From: Flavobacterium sp. UGB4466 | GTDB taxonomy: Bacteria; Bacteroidota; Bacteroidia; Flavobacteriales; Flavobacteriaceae | Direction of reading: 5' to 3' | Assembly (NCBI RefSeq): GCF_903469665.1 | Contig: NZ_CAGKLC010000004.1 | Coordinates: forward strand, 1 to 64,000 | Length of the DNA stretch: 64,000 nucleotides | Shown here: one piece after another, positions 49,196 to 59,346 of the stretch | How the letters are laid out: every line of letters begins with the position of its first letter | Numbering within the stretch: the stretch's first letter is position 1 | The notes under the pieces: generated by a model | Told to the model about the DNA's origin: nothing | Databases searched by the model: none | What the model saw: only the letters and a program-made list of their open reading frames with translations | Translations under genes and position numbers: made by a program

Positions 49196-51550
49196 ATGAA
49201 CTATTTTAAAATCTTATCACTAGTCTATTTTGTGTGTTTGCTCTCTATAAAAGTAAACGCACAAAATATTAGTGTAGACGATACCAGAACCCCTGAAGAT
49301 TTAGCAAAAAATATTTTAATCAACAGCGCTTGTATCAATGTTAGCAGTGTTAATGCAACCGGAAACCCTGCCAATACTGGTAAAAGTTATGCTTACTTTA
49401 ATTCAGGTGGAGGTAGTTTTCCCTTTTCAGGAGGTATTGTTTTAAGTACATCACCAAGTTCAAATGCTTCAGGTCCATTTATAAGATCAAACTCTATAGG
49501 CATTACAAACGATAAGTGGCTGGGTGACTCAGACTTAAATCAGGCCTTAAACAATAACAGGAGTAAACAGGCAACTGTGCTCGAATTTGATTTTATTGCT
49601 TTAGCCAACTCCATCAGCTTTAATTATATTTTTGCTTCAAACGAATATCAAACATACTATCCCTGCATCTATTCTGATGGTTTTGCTTTTTTAATAAAAG
49701 AAGCAGGCACTAGCGATCCTTATAAAAATTTAGCCGTCTTACCCAATACAACAACCCCGGTTTCTTCTACAACCGTTCATACTAAAATCGAACCCGTTTT
49801 TGCCAATGGTACCAATCATCAGGGATGTGACCCTTTAAATGAAAGTTTTTTCAATGGCTACAACACCACTAATAGCCCCATAAATTATGCTGGACAAACT
49901 GTAGTTATGAATGCTTATACAGATGTAATTCCCAACAAAAAATACCATTTAAAACTGGTAATTGCTGACGATCCGACCGGGCAATACAACTCGGCTGTTT
50001 TTATAGAAGCAGGTAGTTTTGTCTCTAGAATAAATCTTGGAAATAACAGGACAATTGCCGATAAAAATCCGGCCTGTTTTGGAGAAAGTATCGTCTTAGA
50101 TACACAGCTCGACAGCAATCTTTACACTTTTAAATGGTTTAAAGAAACTACCACTAATAACTATGTAGAAATTTCTCCGGCAGAAACCGGTTCTGCTTAT
50201 ACTGTAAATACGACAGGGAATTACAAAGTTGAAGCCACACTAATAGGAACAACTTGTGTTGCCACCGGAAAAAGTAAAATTGAGTTTGCTCCTGAAATTC
50301 TGTCCACTAATACCACATTAGTACAATGTGATGATGACACCGACAGAATATCAATCTTCGACCTTACAAAGGCCGCTAATATTGTTAAAAACAATGTTGC
50401 TGAAACGCTGATCAAAGGATACTACGAATCACTAGCTGATGCTCAAACTAAAACGAATCCAATCTCAACTCCTGAAAAGTACACTAATAAATCCCCAAAT
50501 CAGGTCATTTACGTCCGACTTGAAAACCAATACGGCTGTAGTAAAACTGTAGAAGTGACGTTGCAAATTTCCAACACCACAATTGCCCCTCAAAATCCAT
50601 TTGCAACTTGCGACGGAGATGACAAACAAGATGGATTTTATCAATTTGATCTTAATACACAGGTAACCCCTCAACTTTCGACAGGTTTACCTCCGGGCAT
50701 CACTTTCAGTTACTTTTTAAATGCAAATGATGCTCTGACAGCTACAAATACATTACCTAATATCTTTAAAAACACTACCGCTTTTACCCAAACCATTTAT
50801 GCTAAAGCCACAAATGGGCCCGATTGTTACGACATTCTTCCCATAACTCTTGTTGTAAATACTTTTGATCCCGCTAATTTTCAAGACGAATCAAAATACC
50901 TGTGTAAAGGGGAGCAGATTACTCTGGATGTCGCCACTGGTTTTGCCAGCTATTCATGGAATACCGGCGCTTCCTCAAGCTCCATTACTGTAAACACAGT
51001 AGGTGATTATTCAGTACTCGTACAAGATACTAACGGCTGTGAAAAAACCAAAAAATTCAAAGTAATACTCTCCGAACCTGCACTTATAACCAGTGCAGAC
51101 ACAAAAGATTTCTCTGGTGATGAAAATTCTGTTTTAATTCAATACACAGGAGTTGGTAATTATGAATTTTCATTGGATGGAAGTGTTTTTCAGGATACTC
51201 CATTATTCACTAATGTCAAACCCGGGGTTTACAATACTATCGCAAGAGATAAAAATGGCTGCGGAATATCGAACCAATATAAAGTTTACATAGCAGACTA
51301 TCCGAGATTTTTCACTCCAAACGGAGATGGTTATAATGATTTATGGCTAATTAAAAACTCCGACCAGCTTCCGGCTTTTAAAATCTTCATTTTTGACCGT
51401 TACGGAAAATTACTCAAACAAATGGATCAAAATACTCTGGGCTGGAATGGCCAGTTTAACAACCAGCAATTGCCTTCAGATGACTATTGGTTCAACCTTC
51501 AATTTGTTAACGGCAGAGTCATAAAAGGTCACTTCAGCTTAAAAAGATAA
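49196..51550 (+). CDS. T9SS type B sorted protein with choice-of-anchor L domain
   Basis: A 784-residue secreted protein. Signal peptide 1-22 (VNAQ). The choice-of-anchor L domain (about 30-280) shows GGGSFPFSGGIVLSTSP, VLEFDFIALANSISFNYIFASNEY and a DGFAFLIKE segment. Several Ig-like/PKD-like units follow (300-690), with YSWNTGASSSSITVNTVGDYSV. The C-terminus FFTPNGDGYNDLWLI, FIFDRYGKLLKQ and LPSDDYWFNLQF is the gliding-associated type B sorting domain. It is delivered to the cell surface by the type IX system and likely acts in adhesion or matrix binding. Confidence 0.9.
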   Translation: MNYFKILSLVYFVCLLSIKVNAQNISVDDTRTPEDLAKNILINSACINVSSVNATGNPANTGKSYAYFNSGGGSFPFSGGIVLSTSPSSNASGPFIRSNSIGITNDKWLGDSDLNQALNNNRSKQATVLEFDFIALANSISFNYIFASNEYQTYYPCIYSDGFAFLIKEAGTSDPYKNLAVLPNTTTPVSSTTVHTKIEPVFANGTNHQGCDPLNESFFNGYNTTNSPINYAGQTVVMNAYTDVIPNKKYHLKLVIADDPTGQYNSAVFIEAGSFVSRINLGNNRTIADKNPACFGESIVLDTQLDSNLYTFKWFKETTTNNYVEISPAETGSAYTVNTTGNYKVEATLIGTTCVATGKSKIEFAPEILSTNTTLVQCDDDTDRISIFDLTKAANIVKNNVAETLIKGYYESLADAQTKTNPISTPEKYTNKSPNQVIYVRLENQYGCSKTVEVTLQISNTTIAPQNPFATCDGDDKQDGFYQFDLNTQVTPQLSTGLPPGITFSYFLNANDALTATNTLPNIFKNTTAFTQTIYAKATNGPDCYDILPITLVVNTFDPANFQDESKYLCKGEQITLDVATGFASYSWNTGASSSSITVNTVGDYSVLVQDTNGCEKTKKFKVILSEPALITSADTKDFSGDENSVLIQYTGVGNYEFSLDGSVFQDTPLFTNVKPGVYNTIARDKNGCGISNQYKVYIADYPRFFTPNGDGYNDLWLIKNSDQLPAFKIFIFDRYGKLLKQMDQNTLGWNGQFNNQQLPSDDYWFNLQFVNGRVIKGHFSLKR

Positions 51551-51616
51551 AAACTTAGCACTTCTTATTCCGGAAATCTGCAAAGCAATTCCTGTTCGAA
51601 AATTCCAAGACAAAAA

Positions 51617-51652
51617 AAAAGCCAAATCCCACTAATTGGAATTTGGCTTTTT
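51617..51652. terminator. Terminator between convergent T9SS gene and typA
   Basis: AAAGCCAAAT (51618-51627) pairs with ATTTGGCTTT (51641-51650), with a run of A before and T after, so it can serve both directions. It lies 20 bp from the typA stop. Confidence 0.82.
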
Positions 51653-51671
51653 ATATTGAATTTTAAACTCC

Positions 51672-53468
51672 TTAGAATTTAAATCTTTTTCTATCAGTTT
51701 CTGTCAAATAGATTTTTCTCAAACGAATAGATTTTGGAGTAACCTCTACATATTCATCTTTTTGAATGTACTCTAATGCTTCCTCTAAAGAGAAAATGAT
51801 TGGAGGAATAATTCTCGCTTTATCATCTGCTCCGGAAGAACGAACGTTAGATTGTTTTTTCTCTTTCGTTACGTTAACACACATATCATCACTACGAGAG
51901 TTTTCTCCAATTACCTGACCTTCGTAAATTTCGGCATTTGGTTCAACAAAAAACTTACCACGATCTTGTAATTTATCAATAGAATAAGGAATAGCTTTTC
52001 CTTTTTCCATAGAAATTAACGAACCTTTGTTACGTCCGGCAATTTCTCCTTTATAAGGCTCATATCCAATGAAACGGTGTGCCATAATAGCCTCACCAGC
52101 TGTTGCAGTAAGCAATTGGTTACGCAATCCAATAATTCCACGTGATGGAATATTAAATTTAACAATCATACGTTCCCCTTTAGTTTCCATACTCAACATT
52201 TCACCTTTACGCATGGTAACAAACTCTACCGCTCTACCTGAAAGATTCTCTGGCAAATCGATTGTTAATTCCTCAATTGGCTCACATTTTTTACCATCAA
52301 TTTCTTTGATGATAACTTGTGGCTGACCAATTTGCAACTCATACCCTTCTCTTCTCATTGTTTCAATAAGAACAGATAAGTGAAGTACTCCACGACCAAA
52401 AACCATGAATTTATCAGCAGAATCAGTTTCACCTAACTTCATCGCAAGGTTTTTCTCTAATTCTTTTGTCAATCTTTCTCTAATGTGACGAGAAGTTACA
52501 AATTTACCTTCTTTACCAAAGAAAGGAGAGTCATTAATAGTAAACAACATACTCATTGTTGGCTCATCAATAGCAATAGATGCTAAACCTTCAGGATTTT
52601 CAAAATCAGAAATAGTATCACCAATTTCGAAACCTTCAACACCAACAATAGCACAAATATCTCCTGCAATTACTTCTGTTACTTTTTTACGTCCAAGACC
52701 TTCAAAAGTATGTAATTCCTTAATTCTCGATTTTGTTACGGCACCATCTCTTTTTACCAAAGAAATTGGCATTCCTTCTTTTAAGATACCTCTTTCTAAA
52801 CGACCGATAGCAATACGTCCTGTAAAAGCAGAGAAATCTAAAGATGTAATCAACATTTGAGGATTTCCTTCTGAAACTTTAGGAGCAGGTACATTATCAA
52901 CCACCATATCCAATAATGCTTCAACATTATCCGTTACGTTTTCCCAGTGGTCAGACATCCAGTTGTTTTTAGCAGAACCATAAACGGTTGGAAAATCCAA
53001 CTGCCATTCTTCAGCACCTAATTCAAACATTAAGTCAAAAACTTTTTCATGAACTTCTTCAGGAGTACAGTTTTCTTTGTCCACTTTATTGATAACTACG
53101 CAAGGCTTAAGACCTAAGTCAATCGCTTTTTGTAATACGAAACGAGTTTGTGGCATTGGGCCTTCAAAAGCATCCACTAGCAAACATACACCATCGGCCA
53201 TGTTCAATACACGTTCTACTTCACCTCCAAAATCCGCGTGGCCAGGAGTGTCAATAATATTGATTTTTGTTCCTTTATATTGAACTGATACGTTCTTTGA
53301 AGTAATAGTAATACCTCTCTCACGCTCTAAATCGTTATTATCAAGAATTAAATCACCTGTGTTTTCGTTGTCACGAAATAATTGACAGTGATACATAATT
53401 TTATCAACCAAAGTGGTTTTACCGTGATCGACGTGGGCAATAATTGCAATGTTTCTAATAGATTCCAT
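51672..53468 (-). CDS. typA: Translational GTPase TypA/BipA
   Basis: A 598-residue ribosome-associated GTPase. G1 AHVDHGKTT (11-19), RGITITSKN switch I, DTPGHADF (G3), NKVDKE (G4) and SAKN (G5) are intact. Later domains show AVGEKFDG-like [17 protein letters not shown] and the C-terminal domain with VVPRKIRLRK-like [15 protein letters not shown]. It helps 50S assembly and growth under stress or cold. A -7 box TACCTTTG lies 20 bp upstream. Highly conserved and undamaged. Confidence 0.96.
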   Translation of the reverse strand: MESIRNIAIIAHVDHGKTTLVDKIMYHCQLFRDNENTGDLILDNNDLERERGITITSKNVSVQYKGTKINIIDTPGHADFGGEVERVLNMADGVCLLVDAFEGPMPQTRFVLQKAIDLGLKPCVVINKVDKENCTPEEVHEKVFDLMFELGAEEWQLDFPTVYGSAKNNWMSDHWENVTDNVEALLDMVVDNVPAPKVSEGNPQMLITSLDFSAFTGRIAIGRLERGILKEGMPISLVKRDGAVTKSRIKELHTFEGLGRKKVTEVIAGDICAIVGVEGFEIGDTISDFENPEGLASIAIDEPTMSMLFTINDSPFFGKEGKFVTSRHIRERLTKELEKNLAMKLGETDSADKFMVFGRGVLHLSVLIETMRREGYELQIGQPQVIIKEIDGKKCEPIEELTIDLPENLSGRAVEFVTMRKGEMLSMETKGERMIVKFNIPSRGIIGLRNQLLTATAGEAIMAHRFIGYEPYKGEIAGRNKGSLISMEKGKAIPYSIDKLQDRGKFFVEPNAEIYEGQVIGENSRSDDMCVNVTKEKKQSNVRSSGADDKARIIPPIIFSLEEALEYIQKDEYVEVTPKSIRLRKIYLTETDRKRFKF

Positions 53469-53487
53469 CTGTGATTTTTAATGGGTG

Positions 53488-53495
53488 CAAAGGTA
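53488..53495 (-). promoter_or_regulatory. -7 box of typA
   Basis: On the minus strand TACCTTTG, matching TAnnTTTG, 20 bp before the typA start; a -33 TTG at the usual distance is not obvious. Confidence 0.5.
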
Positions 53496-53636
53496 CACTT
53501 TATTTTGATATAAAAAACGTTTCTGCGATAGTTTGCGTAGAGACAAGTAATTAGTCACCCAAAAACAATGTAAATTTAAGTCTAATTTGAACTTTTGTTA
53601 TTGTTTAATTATAGTTAATTTAACTATATTTGAGTG

Positions 53637-55346
53637 ATGAAAAGTAAAACTCTCCAAATTACTCTAGTTTATATTATCATATCGTTATTTGTGGCAATCA
53701 TCTGTCATAAATTACTTACGACTTACTTTTCAAAGACCGATTACTACACTGTTTTTTTTTTAAAGGACATTTTTTTCATCCTTAGCACTGCACTGTTTTT
53801 CAGATACATACTTTCTAAAAACGAGAAAAAAAACATTACTATTTTCAAAAAATTAAAGGAAACAAACGAAGAAATAAAGGAATCAAACGAAAAATATGAC
53901 ATTGTAGCCAAAGCAACAAGCGACACCATTTGGGATTGGAAAATCCAAGAAGACAGCATCAATTGGAACAAAGGAATAGAAAACGTTTTTGGGTACAATC
54001 CGGCAGAAGTTGGTAAAACATCCAAATGGTGGTTTGACAAGATTCACCCGGAAGATAGCATCAGAATGTCTATCAAACTATACTCTTTTATAGAACAAAA
54101 AACAGAAAAATGGCAGGATCAGTATCGTTTTAAATGTGCCAATGGAAGTTACAAATATGTTCTGGACAGAGGTTTTCTACTCAAAGATGAAAACGGAAGA
54201 GCCATCAGAATGATTGGAGCCATCCAGGACATCACCAAACAAAAGGAAGAAGAGCAGCGTTTAAGACTTTTAGAAACTGTAATTACACAATCTAAAGATT
54301 CCATATTAATAACAGAAGCCAATTCTCCAGATCGAAAAATACCTAAAATTGTTTACGTTAACCCTGCTTTTTCACAAATGTCAGGATACATGTCAAATGA
54401 AATAATTGGAAAATCACCCAACATCTTCAAAGGCCCAAAATCCGATTCAGAAGAATTAAAAAAACTCTTAAGAGCTATAAAAAACGAAGAAGAGTGCCTA
54501 ATTGAAACCATAACCTATACTAAATCAAAAGAAGAATACTGGGTAAGATTCTCCATGATCCCTATTTTCAATACCGAAGGTATTATTTCACACTGGATCT
54601 CCATTCAAAGAGACATTACCGATGAAAAGAAACTAGAGACAGAAAAAGAACACTTAATTAGAGAATTAACTCAAAACAACAAAGACTTAAAACAATTCTC
54701 CTACATCACCTCACACAATTTACGTGCACCACTATCCAATTTAATCGGACTATTAAACCTTATTGAGGACATACCTGTCGAAAACGAAGAACTCGAAGAA
54801 ATCTTGTCCGGTTTTACGAAATCAACACATTTGCTAAACGAAACCATTAACGACTTAGTAAAAGTAATCATCATCAAAGACAACCCTTCTATGCAAAAAG
54901 AAGAAGTCTCCCTACAAGAAGTTTTTGAAAATGTATTTAGCCAGCTATCGTTTCAAATCGAACTACACAAACCCATTATCAAACTCAAATTCGATAAAGT
55001 CCCATTGCTAAACACAAACAAAGCTTATATCGAGAGCATTTTACTAAACCTACTTACCAATTCCATCAAATACAAATCAGAAAACAGAAAACTAAAAATA
55101 TCGATTACAGCAGAACAAGTCGACCAAAAAGCAGTTCTAACTTTCAAAGACAACGGAATTGGGATTGATTTAGAAAGAAACCGCGACAAAGTCTTTGGAC
55201 TGTACCAACGATTCCACAACTACCCCGACAGTAAAGGACTGGGACTATATCTTGTAAAATCGCAAGTCGAAACTATGGGAGGAACCATCAGTGTTGATAG
55301 TGAAGTCAACAAAGGCACCACATTTACAATAACATTCAAAAACTAA
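53637..55346 (+). CDS. PAS-domain sensor histidine kinase
   Basis: A 569-residue membrane kinase; ATG 53637 is preferred over a GTG three bases earlier. Two membrane segments (about 8-28 and 38-57) are followed by a short coiled coil. PAS1 is about 75-195 (TSDTIWDWKIQEDSINWNKG). PAS2 is about 205-325 (IVYVNPAFSQMSGYMSNEIIG). The HisKA region SYITSHNLRAPLSNLIGLL has His360, then HATPase motifs LLTNSIKY, DNGIGID and GLGLYLVK. The gene starts right behind TATATTTG (53625-53632), closer than usual. The next gene, 5 bp downstream, is its response regulator. Confidence 0.93.
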   Translation: MKSKTLQITLVYIIISLFVAIICHKLLTTYFSKTDYYTVFFLKDIFFILSTALFFRYILSKNEKKNITIFKKLKETNEEIKESNEKYDIVAKATSDTIWDWKIQEDSINWNKGIENVFGYNPAEVGKTSKWWFDKIHPEDSIRMSIKLYSFIEQKTEKWQDQYRFKCANGSYKYVLDRGFLLKDENGRAIRMIGAIQDITKQKEEEQRLRLLETVITQSKDSILITEANSPDRKIPKIVYVNPAFSQMSGYMSNEIIGKSPNIFKGPKSDSEELKKLLRAIKNEEECLIETITYTKSKEEYWVRFSMIPIFNTEGIISHWISIQRDITDEKKLETEKEHLIRELTQNNKDLKQFSYITSHNLRAPLSNLIGLLNLIEDIPVENEELEEILSGFTKSTHLLNETINDLVKVIIIKDNPSMQKEEVSLQEVFENVFSQLSFQIELHKPIIKLKFDKVPLLNTNKAYIESILLNLLTNSIKYKSENRKLKISITAEQVDQKAVLTFKDNGIGIDLERNRDKVFGLYQRFHNYPDSKGLGLYLVKSQVETMGGTISVDSEVNKGTTFTITFKN

Positions 55347-55351
55347 CTCAT

Positions 55352-55765
55352 ATGCTGGAGCAAATTTTATGTATAGACGATGATCCTATCACGTTGATGT
55401 TATGCAAAAAAGTAATTTCGAAATCATCATTCTCCAAAGAAATCATCACAGCTCAGAATGGCGAGGAAGCATTACACCATTTCAACACACTTAAATATAC
55501 CAACAACAAAAACAAAGCAAACAAAAAACCGGAACTGATTTTTTTAGATCTAAACATGCCCGTAATGGGCGGTTGGGAATTCCTGGATCATTTTACCTCT
55601 CCGGCTTACAAAGAATTCAATACCGCAAATGTAATTGTCCTCTCCTCTACTATTGATCCTGAAGACTTGGCCAAGGCTAAAAAATACCCCATTATAATCG
55701 ATTTCCTTTCAAAACCAATCACTCTTCCAATGCTGGAGTATCTTAAAAAGAAAATCGGAATCTAA
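55352..55765 (+). CDS. Single-domain response regulator
   Basis: A 137-residue CheY-like receiver without an output domain. Acidic pair in CIDDDP (5-10), phosphoacceptor Asp66 in LIFLDLNMPVMGGW, the conserved Ser (VLSST) and Lys in DFLSKPIT. It is encoded 5 bp after the kinase, so it is its likely partner, or a phosphate carrier to another protein. A two-domain effector is absent, so transcriptional output is not direct. Confidence 0.9.
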   Translation: MLEQILCIDDDPITLMLCKKVISKSSFSKEIITAQNGEEALHHFNTLKYTNNKNKANKKPELIFLDLNMPVMGGWEFLDHFTSPAYKEFNTANVIVLSSTIDPEDLAKAKKYPIIIDFLSKPITLPMLEYLKKKIGI

Positions 55766-55853
55766 CCCTGGAATTTTAAATTTTAAATCCTAAATCCCAA
55801 ACCACAATCAAATACTATTAAACCTTAAAAAGCATCCGAATAATACAAACAAA

Positions 55854-55879
55854 AAAAAGTCCTCAAAAGAGGACTTTTT
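55854..55879. terminator. Terminator between response regulator and rpsT
   Basis: A hairpin with AAAAAGTCCTC (55854-55864), AAAA loop and complement (55869-55879). A-run and T-run on the two sides make it suitable for both the + strand regulator and the convergent rpsT gene. Confidence 0.85.
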
Positions 55880-55903
55880 ATATTTTTATCAAATTGCAAT
55901 TAA

Positions 55904-56155
55904 TTACAATTTAGCAACATGTTTAGTTAATTTAGACTTCAAGTTAGAAGCTTTATTATCATGAATGATGTTCTTTTTAGCTAATTTATCAATCATAGAG
56001 ATAACAGTTGATAATTTAGAAGATGCATCAGCTTTATCAGTAGCTAATCTTAACGCTTTAATAGCATTACGAGTAGTTTTATGCTGGTATCTGTTAAGAA
56101 CTCTTCTTTTTTCGTTACTTCTGATTCTTTTTAATGCTGACTTATGATTTGCCAT
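55904..56155 (-). CDS. rpsT: 30S ribosomal protein S20
   Basis: An 83-residue basic protein beginning MANHKSALKRIRSNEKRRVLN, with all-helical structure (RTRNAIKALR-like and IDKLAKKNIIHDNKASNLKSKL). It binds 16S rRNA in the body of the small subunit. Normal length and isolated on the minus strand. No regulatory leader is evident. Confidence 0.95.
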   Translation of the reverse strand: MANHKSALKRIRSNEKRRVLNRYQHKTTRNAIKALRLATDKADASSKLSTVISMIDKLAKKNIIHDNKASNLKSKLTKHVAKL

Positions 56156-56313
56156 TTTCTTTTAATTTTTTAGATGTAATAATTATTATAAATACTAGTT
56201 AAAAAAGAAAAACCTCCCACAATTATAAAACAATCACTTTGGTTTTAACTAATAAAACAAAAATCGAGACACCAATTTTTATTTTACAAAACTTATTTAC
56301 AACTAATTTTTTG

Positions 56314-56385
56314 TAGTCTGTAAGGGAATCGAACCCCTGTTACCAGGACGAAAGCCTGGAGTCCTAACCCCTAGACGAACAGACC
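56314..56385 (-). tRNA. tRNA-Glu (UUC), divergent copy
   Basis: The 72-nt gene folds into a cloverleaf with anticodon loop CTTTCGT (anticodon UUC). The acceptor stem begins GGTCTGT, with a G-U first pair, and the anticodon stem is CCAGG/CCTGG. The CCA end is not encoded. It differs from the two downstream copies in the acceptor, D arm and anticodon loop. Confidence 0.88.
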
Positions 56386-56429
56386 ATCATCGTACTAAGT
56401 TTTCTTCAATTTAAAGAAATTGAAATTTG

Positions 56430-56501
56430 TAGTCCGTGGGGGAATCGAACCCCCCTTACCAGGATGAAAACCTGGCGTCCTAACCGATAGACGAACGGAC
56501 C
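56430..56501 (-). tRNA. tRNA-Glu (UUC)
   Basis: A 72-nt cloverleaf with anticodon loop TTTTCAT (anticodon UUC), acceptor beginning GGTCCGT and TTCGATT T-loop. Identical to the copy at 56542-56613. No encoded CCA. Confidence 0.92.
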
Positions 56502-56541
56502 ATTACATCAAGTTAAATAACTTTGTCGCAGAAAAAAAAAG

Positions 56542-56613
56542 TAGTCCGTGGGGGAATCGAACCCCCCTTACCAGGATGAAAACCTGGCGTCCTAACCGAT
56601 AGACGAACGGACC
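56542..56613 (-). tRNA. tRNA-Glu (UUC)
   Basis: Sequence identical to 56430-56501: acceptor GGTCCGT, anticodon UUC, no encoded CCA. It is the first of the three in direction of transcription, so the three probably form one transcript. Confidence 0.92.
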
Positions 56614-56693
56614 GTGTGTTTCTCTAATGCGGATGCAAAGATACATCTATTTTTTAGTTGCACAATAGCTGATGCAATTTTTTTTATTTTTTT

Positions 56694-58172
56694 TTAATAT
56701 GCCTTAGCAAAAAGCACTCTTTTAGAAGATGGATTCCCAGTAAACACACAGCTTCCCGCTTCTTCAACAGCATCCAAAGGAATACAACGAATCGTTGCTT
56801 TTGTCAAGTCTTTTATCTTCTCTTCAGTAGCTGCGGTACCATCCCAATGAGCCGATATAAAACCACCTTTTCCATCTAAAATTTCTTTAAATTCCTCAAA
56901 GCTATTTACTTCCGTAATATGCGTATCACGATAGTTCAATGCTCTATTGAATAAATCGACCTGAATCTGCTCCAAAAGATCATTTACATAATTCACAATT
57001 CCGTCATTAGAAACAACCTCTTTAGTCAATGTATCACGTCTGGCAACTTCAAAAGTTCCATTTTCCAGATCTTTTGGTCCGACCGCGATTCTAACTGGTA
57101 CCCCTTTCAATTCCCATTCTGCAAACTTAAACCCAGGCTTCTGAGTCGTTCGGTCATCATATTTAACAGAAATCTTCAGCTTTCTTAGTTTAGCCGTCAA
57201 TTCATTAACTGCAGCCGTAATTTCTGCCAACTGCTCGTCTGTTTTATAAATCGGAACAATCACCACCTGTATTGGTGCTAAATTTGGAGGCAATACCAAT
57301 CCCTGATCATCAGAATGCGTCATAATCAACGCTCCCATCAAACGAGTCGAAACTCCCCATGAAGTTCCCCAAACATGCTCTTGTTTTCCTTCGGCGTTGG
57401 CAAACTTAACATCAAATGCCTTAGCGAAGTTCTGCCCTAAAAAGTGAGAAGTCCCTGCCTGCAATGCCTTTCCGTCCTGCATCAAAGCTTCAATACAATA
57501 CGTTTCATCAGCACCTGCAAAACGTTCTGTTTCGGTTTTAAAACCTTTTACAACCGGAATCGCCATAAAATTCTGTGCAAAATCAGCATACACATGCATC
57601 ATTTTTTCAGATTCCTCTAAAGCTTCAGCTTTTGTAGCATGAGCCGTATGCCCTTCCTGCCACAAGAACTCAGCAGTTCTTAAAAACAAACGTGTACGCA
57701 TTTCCCAACGCACCACATTTGCCCATTGATTAATTAACAAAGGTAAATCTCTGTAAGACTGCACCCAGCCTTTATAAGTAGACCAAATAATAGCCTCACT
57801 TGTTGGACGAACAATAAGCTCCTCCTCCAATTTAGCATTTGGGTCTACAATAAGCTTTCCGGGTTTATCCGGATCATTCTTTAATCTATAATGCGTTACA
57901 ACAGCGCACTCTTTTGCAAATCCTTCTGCATTTTTCTCTTCCACTTCAAACATGCTCTTAGGCACAAATAAAGGAAAATATGCATTCTGATGTCCTGTTT
58001 CTTTAAACATTCGATCCAATTCCGCCTGCATTTTTTCCCAGATAGCGTATCCGTAAGGTTTAATAACCATACATCCTCTAACTCCTGAATTTTCAGCTAG
58101 ATCCGCTTTTACAACCAGCTCGTTATACCATTTTGAATAATCTTCTGATCTTGTAGTGAGGTTCTTACTCAT
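56694..58172 (-). CDS. proS: Prolyl-tRNA synthetase (archaeal/eukaryotic type)
   Basis: A 492-residue class II synthetase. It opens [20 protein letters not shown] and has motif 2 [16 protein letters not shown], motif 1 region [17 protein letters not shown], and the C-terminal extension ending [11 protein letters not shown]. It lacks the insertion editing domain of the bacterial ProRS type, as usual in Bacteroidota. A short zinc-binding-like C-terminal domain is present ([17 protein letters not shown]). The promoter is at 58226-58253. Confidence 0.96.
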   Translation of the reverse strand: MSKNLTTRSEDYSKWYNELVVKADLAENSGVRGCMVIKPYGYAIWEKMQAELDRMFKETGHQNAYFPLFVPKSMFEVEEKNAEGFAKECAVVTHYRLKNDPDKPGKLIVDPNAKLEEELIVRPTSEAIIWSTYKGWVQSYRDLPLLINQWANVVRWEMRTRLFLRTAEFLWQEGHTAHATKAEALEESEKMMHVYADFAQNFMAIPVVKGFKTETERFAGADETYCIEALMQDGKALQAGTSHFLGQNFAKAFDVKFANAEGKQEHVWGTSWGVSTRLMGALIMTHSDDQGLVLPPNLAPIQVVIVPIYKTDEQLAEITAAVNELTAKLRKLKISVKYDDRTTQKPGFKFAEWELKGVPVRIAVGPKDLENGTFEVARRDTLTKEVVSNDGIVNYVNDLLEQIQVDLFNRALNYRDTHITEVNSFEEFKEILDGKGGFISAHWDGTAATEEKIKDLTKATIRCIPLDAVEEAGSCVFTGNPSSKRVLFAKAY

Positions 58173-58225
58173 ATCGAATAGTTTGGCACAAATTTTGTTT
58201 TAATAATTTTAACTAAATAGTTTGA

Positions 58226-58253
58226 CAAAACTAACTATTTTTGTAATGTGCAA
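58226..58253 (-). promoter_or_regulatory. proS promoter, overlapping divergent -7 box
   Basis: On the minus strand a -7 box TAGTTTTG (58226-58233) and TTG (58251-58253) with a 17-bp spacer fit the flavobacterial consensus. On the plus strand TATTTTTG (58236-58243) lies inside the spacer, a -7 candidate for the lipoprotein gene at 58274. The two promoters would compete. Confidence 0.55.
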
Positions 58254-58273
58254 CAATAAAAAACACCACAGAT

Positions 58274-59302
58274 ATGAAAACTTCTATTTCTTTCCGCCAA
58301 AACTCAAGTCATTTTTACTTAATTGGATTATTGAGTTTTCTATTAGCATCGTGTGGTTCTTACCAAAACACTTCCTACCATGACAACGATGGAATTTACG
58401 GAGGTTCACCAAGAACGTATGCTCAAGCAAATACCACAAATAATCAATATAAAGATTACTTTAGATCCTTACAAGACGACAATCAGCCAACGGAAATTTT
58501 TACAGATGTTGACAGCTATGGCAATTATGCTGTAAATGACAGCACAAAAACCGTAAGCAACTACCCTGCCTGGGGAAGCGCAACCACTGATGTTTCTGTA
58601 AATGTATATTCTAACCCTTCATGGTCGTTAGGATTTGGCTTTGGCTACGGATACCCTTACTATGGTTGGGGTTACGGAGGATACTGGGACAACTATTGGG
58701 GATACCCTGGCTACTGGGGAGGCGGATGGGGATATCCAGGATGGGGATACCCGGGATGGGGTTACCCTGGTTATTGGGGATCTGGTCACCGATATGGATA
58801 CAACAACTACTCTTATAACTATGGAAGAAGAGGTTCTGCCGCTTATTATGGAGGAAGAAACTATTCTTCTGGAAGCTATGCCACAAACAGAAGCTACAAC
58901 ACCAACAGAACTTACAACTCTAACAGAGACTACACCAGTACTAACCGCAGCTATAACAGCAATAGAACCTACAGCACAAACAGAAGTGATTTCTCTGATT
59001 CAAGAAGAAATGCGTCTACAAACGGAAGAACCTACAACAACTCCTCACCAAACTTTACAAACAGAGGAAACTCAACTCAATACAATAGTACTGATTACAG
59101 CAACAGAAGATCATCAAGTAACTACAACACTAACAGAAGTTACAACTACAACAATAACAATTCTGCACCAACAAGAAGCTACTCTCCTAGCCCATCCCGT
59201 TCTATGAATAGCAGCGGTGGCGGTGGAGGAAGATCATATAGCGGCGGCGGTGGCGGCGGTGGAGGAAGATCATACAGTGGCGGAGGAGGCGGAAGAAGAT
59301 AA
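58274..59302 (+). CDS. Low-complexity Tyr/Gly/Asn/Ser-rich lipoprotein
   Basis: A 342-residue envelope protein with lipoprotein signal (LLASC, Cys27). A short folded segment about 45-110 (TEIFTDVDSYGNYAVND) is followed by GYGYPYYGWGYGG-type repeats (about 118-175). Next comes a long run of (S/T)NR(S/T)Y(N/S) units (NTNRTYNSNRDYT, 200-290), and last GGGGRSYSGGGGGGG. I recall similar proteins being annotated as vitellogenin II precursor, a name without functional meaning. It may be an adhesive or matrix protein. The frame is real: an alternative long frame in the same region arises from the repeats. Confidence 0.8.
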   Translation: MKTSISFRQNSSHFYLIGLLSFLLASCGSYQNTSYHDNDGIYGGSPRTYAQANTTNNQYKDYFRSLQDDNQPTEIFTDVDSYGNYAVNDSTKTVSNYPAWGSATTDVSVNVYSNPSWSLGFGFGYGYPYYGWGYGGYWDNYWGYPGYWGGGWGYPGWGYPGWGYPGYWGSGHRYGYNNYSYNYGRRGSAAYYGGRNYSSGSYATNRSYNTNRTYNSNRDYTSTNRSYNSNRTYSTNRSDFSDSRRNASTNGRTYNNSSPNFTNRGNSTQYNSTDYSNRRSSSNYNTNRSYNYNNNNSAPTRSYSPSPSRSMNSSGGGGGRSYSGGGGGGGGRSYSGGGGGRR

Positions 59303-59346
59303 TCGCCTCTTTCGTTAATCACAAAATCAAACTAAAAACTATCCAA

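Noticed and set aside
53634..53636. GTG as the kinase start
   Set aside because: An ATG follows immediately; the choice changes the protein by one residue only, and ATG is the more likely start.
58635..59207. A long open frame (190 codons) overlapping the low-complexity lipoprotein
   Set aside because: It is a frame-shifted reading of the same repeat DNA, giving an implausible Thr/Glu-rich sequence; the lipoprotein frame has a signal peptide and lipobox.
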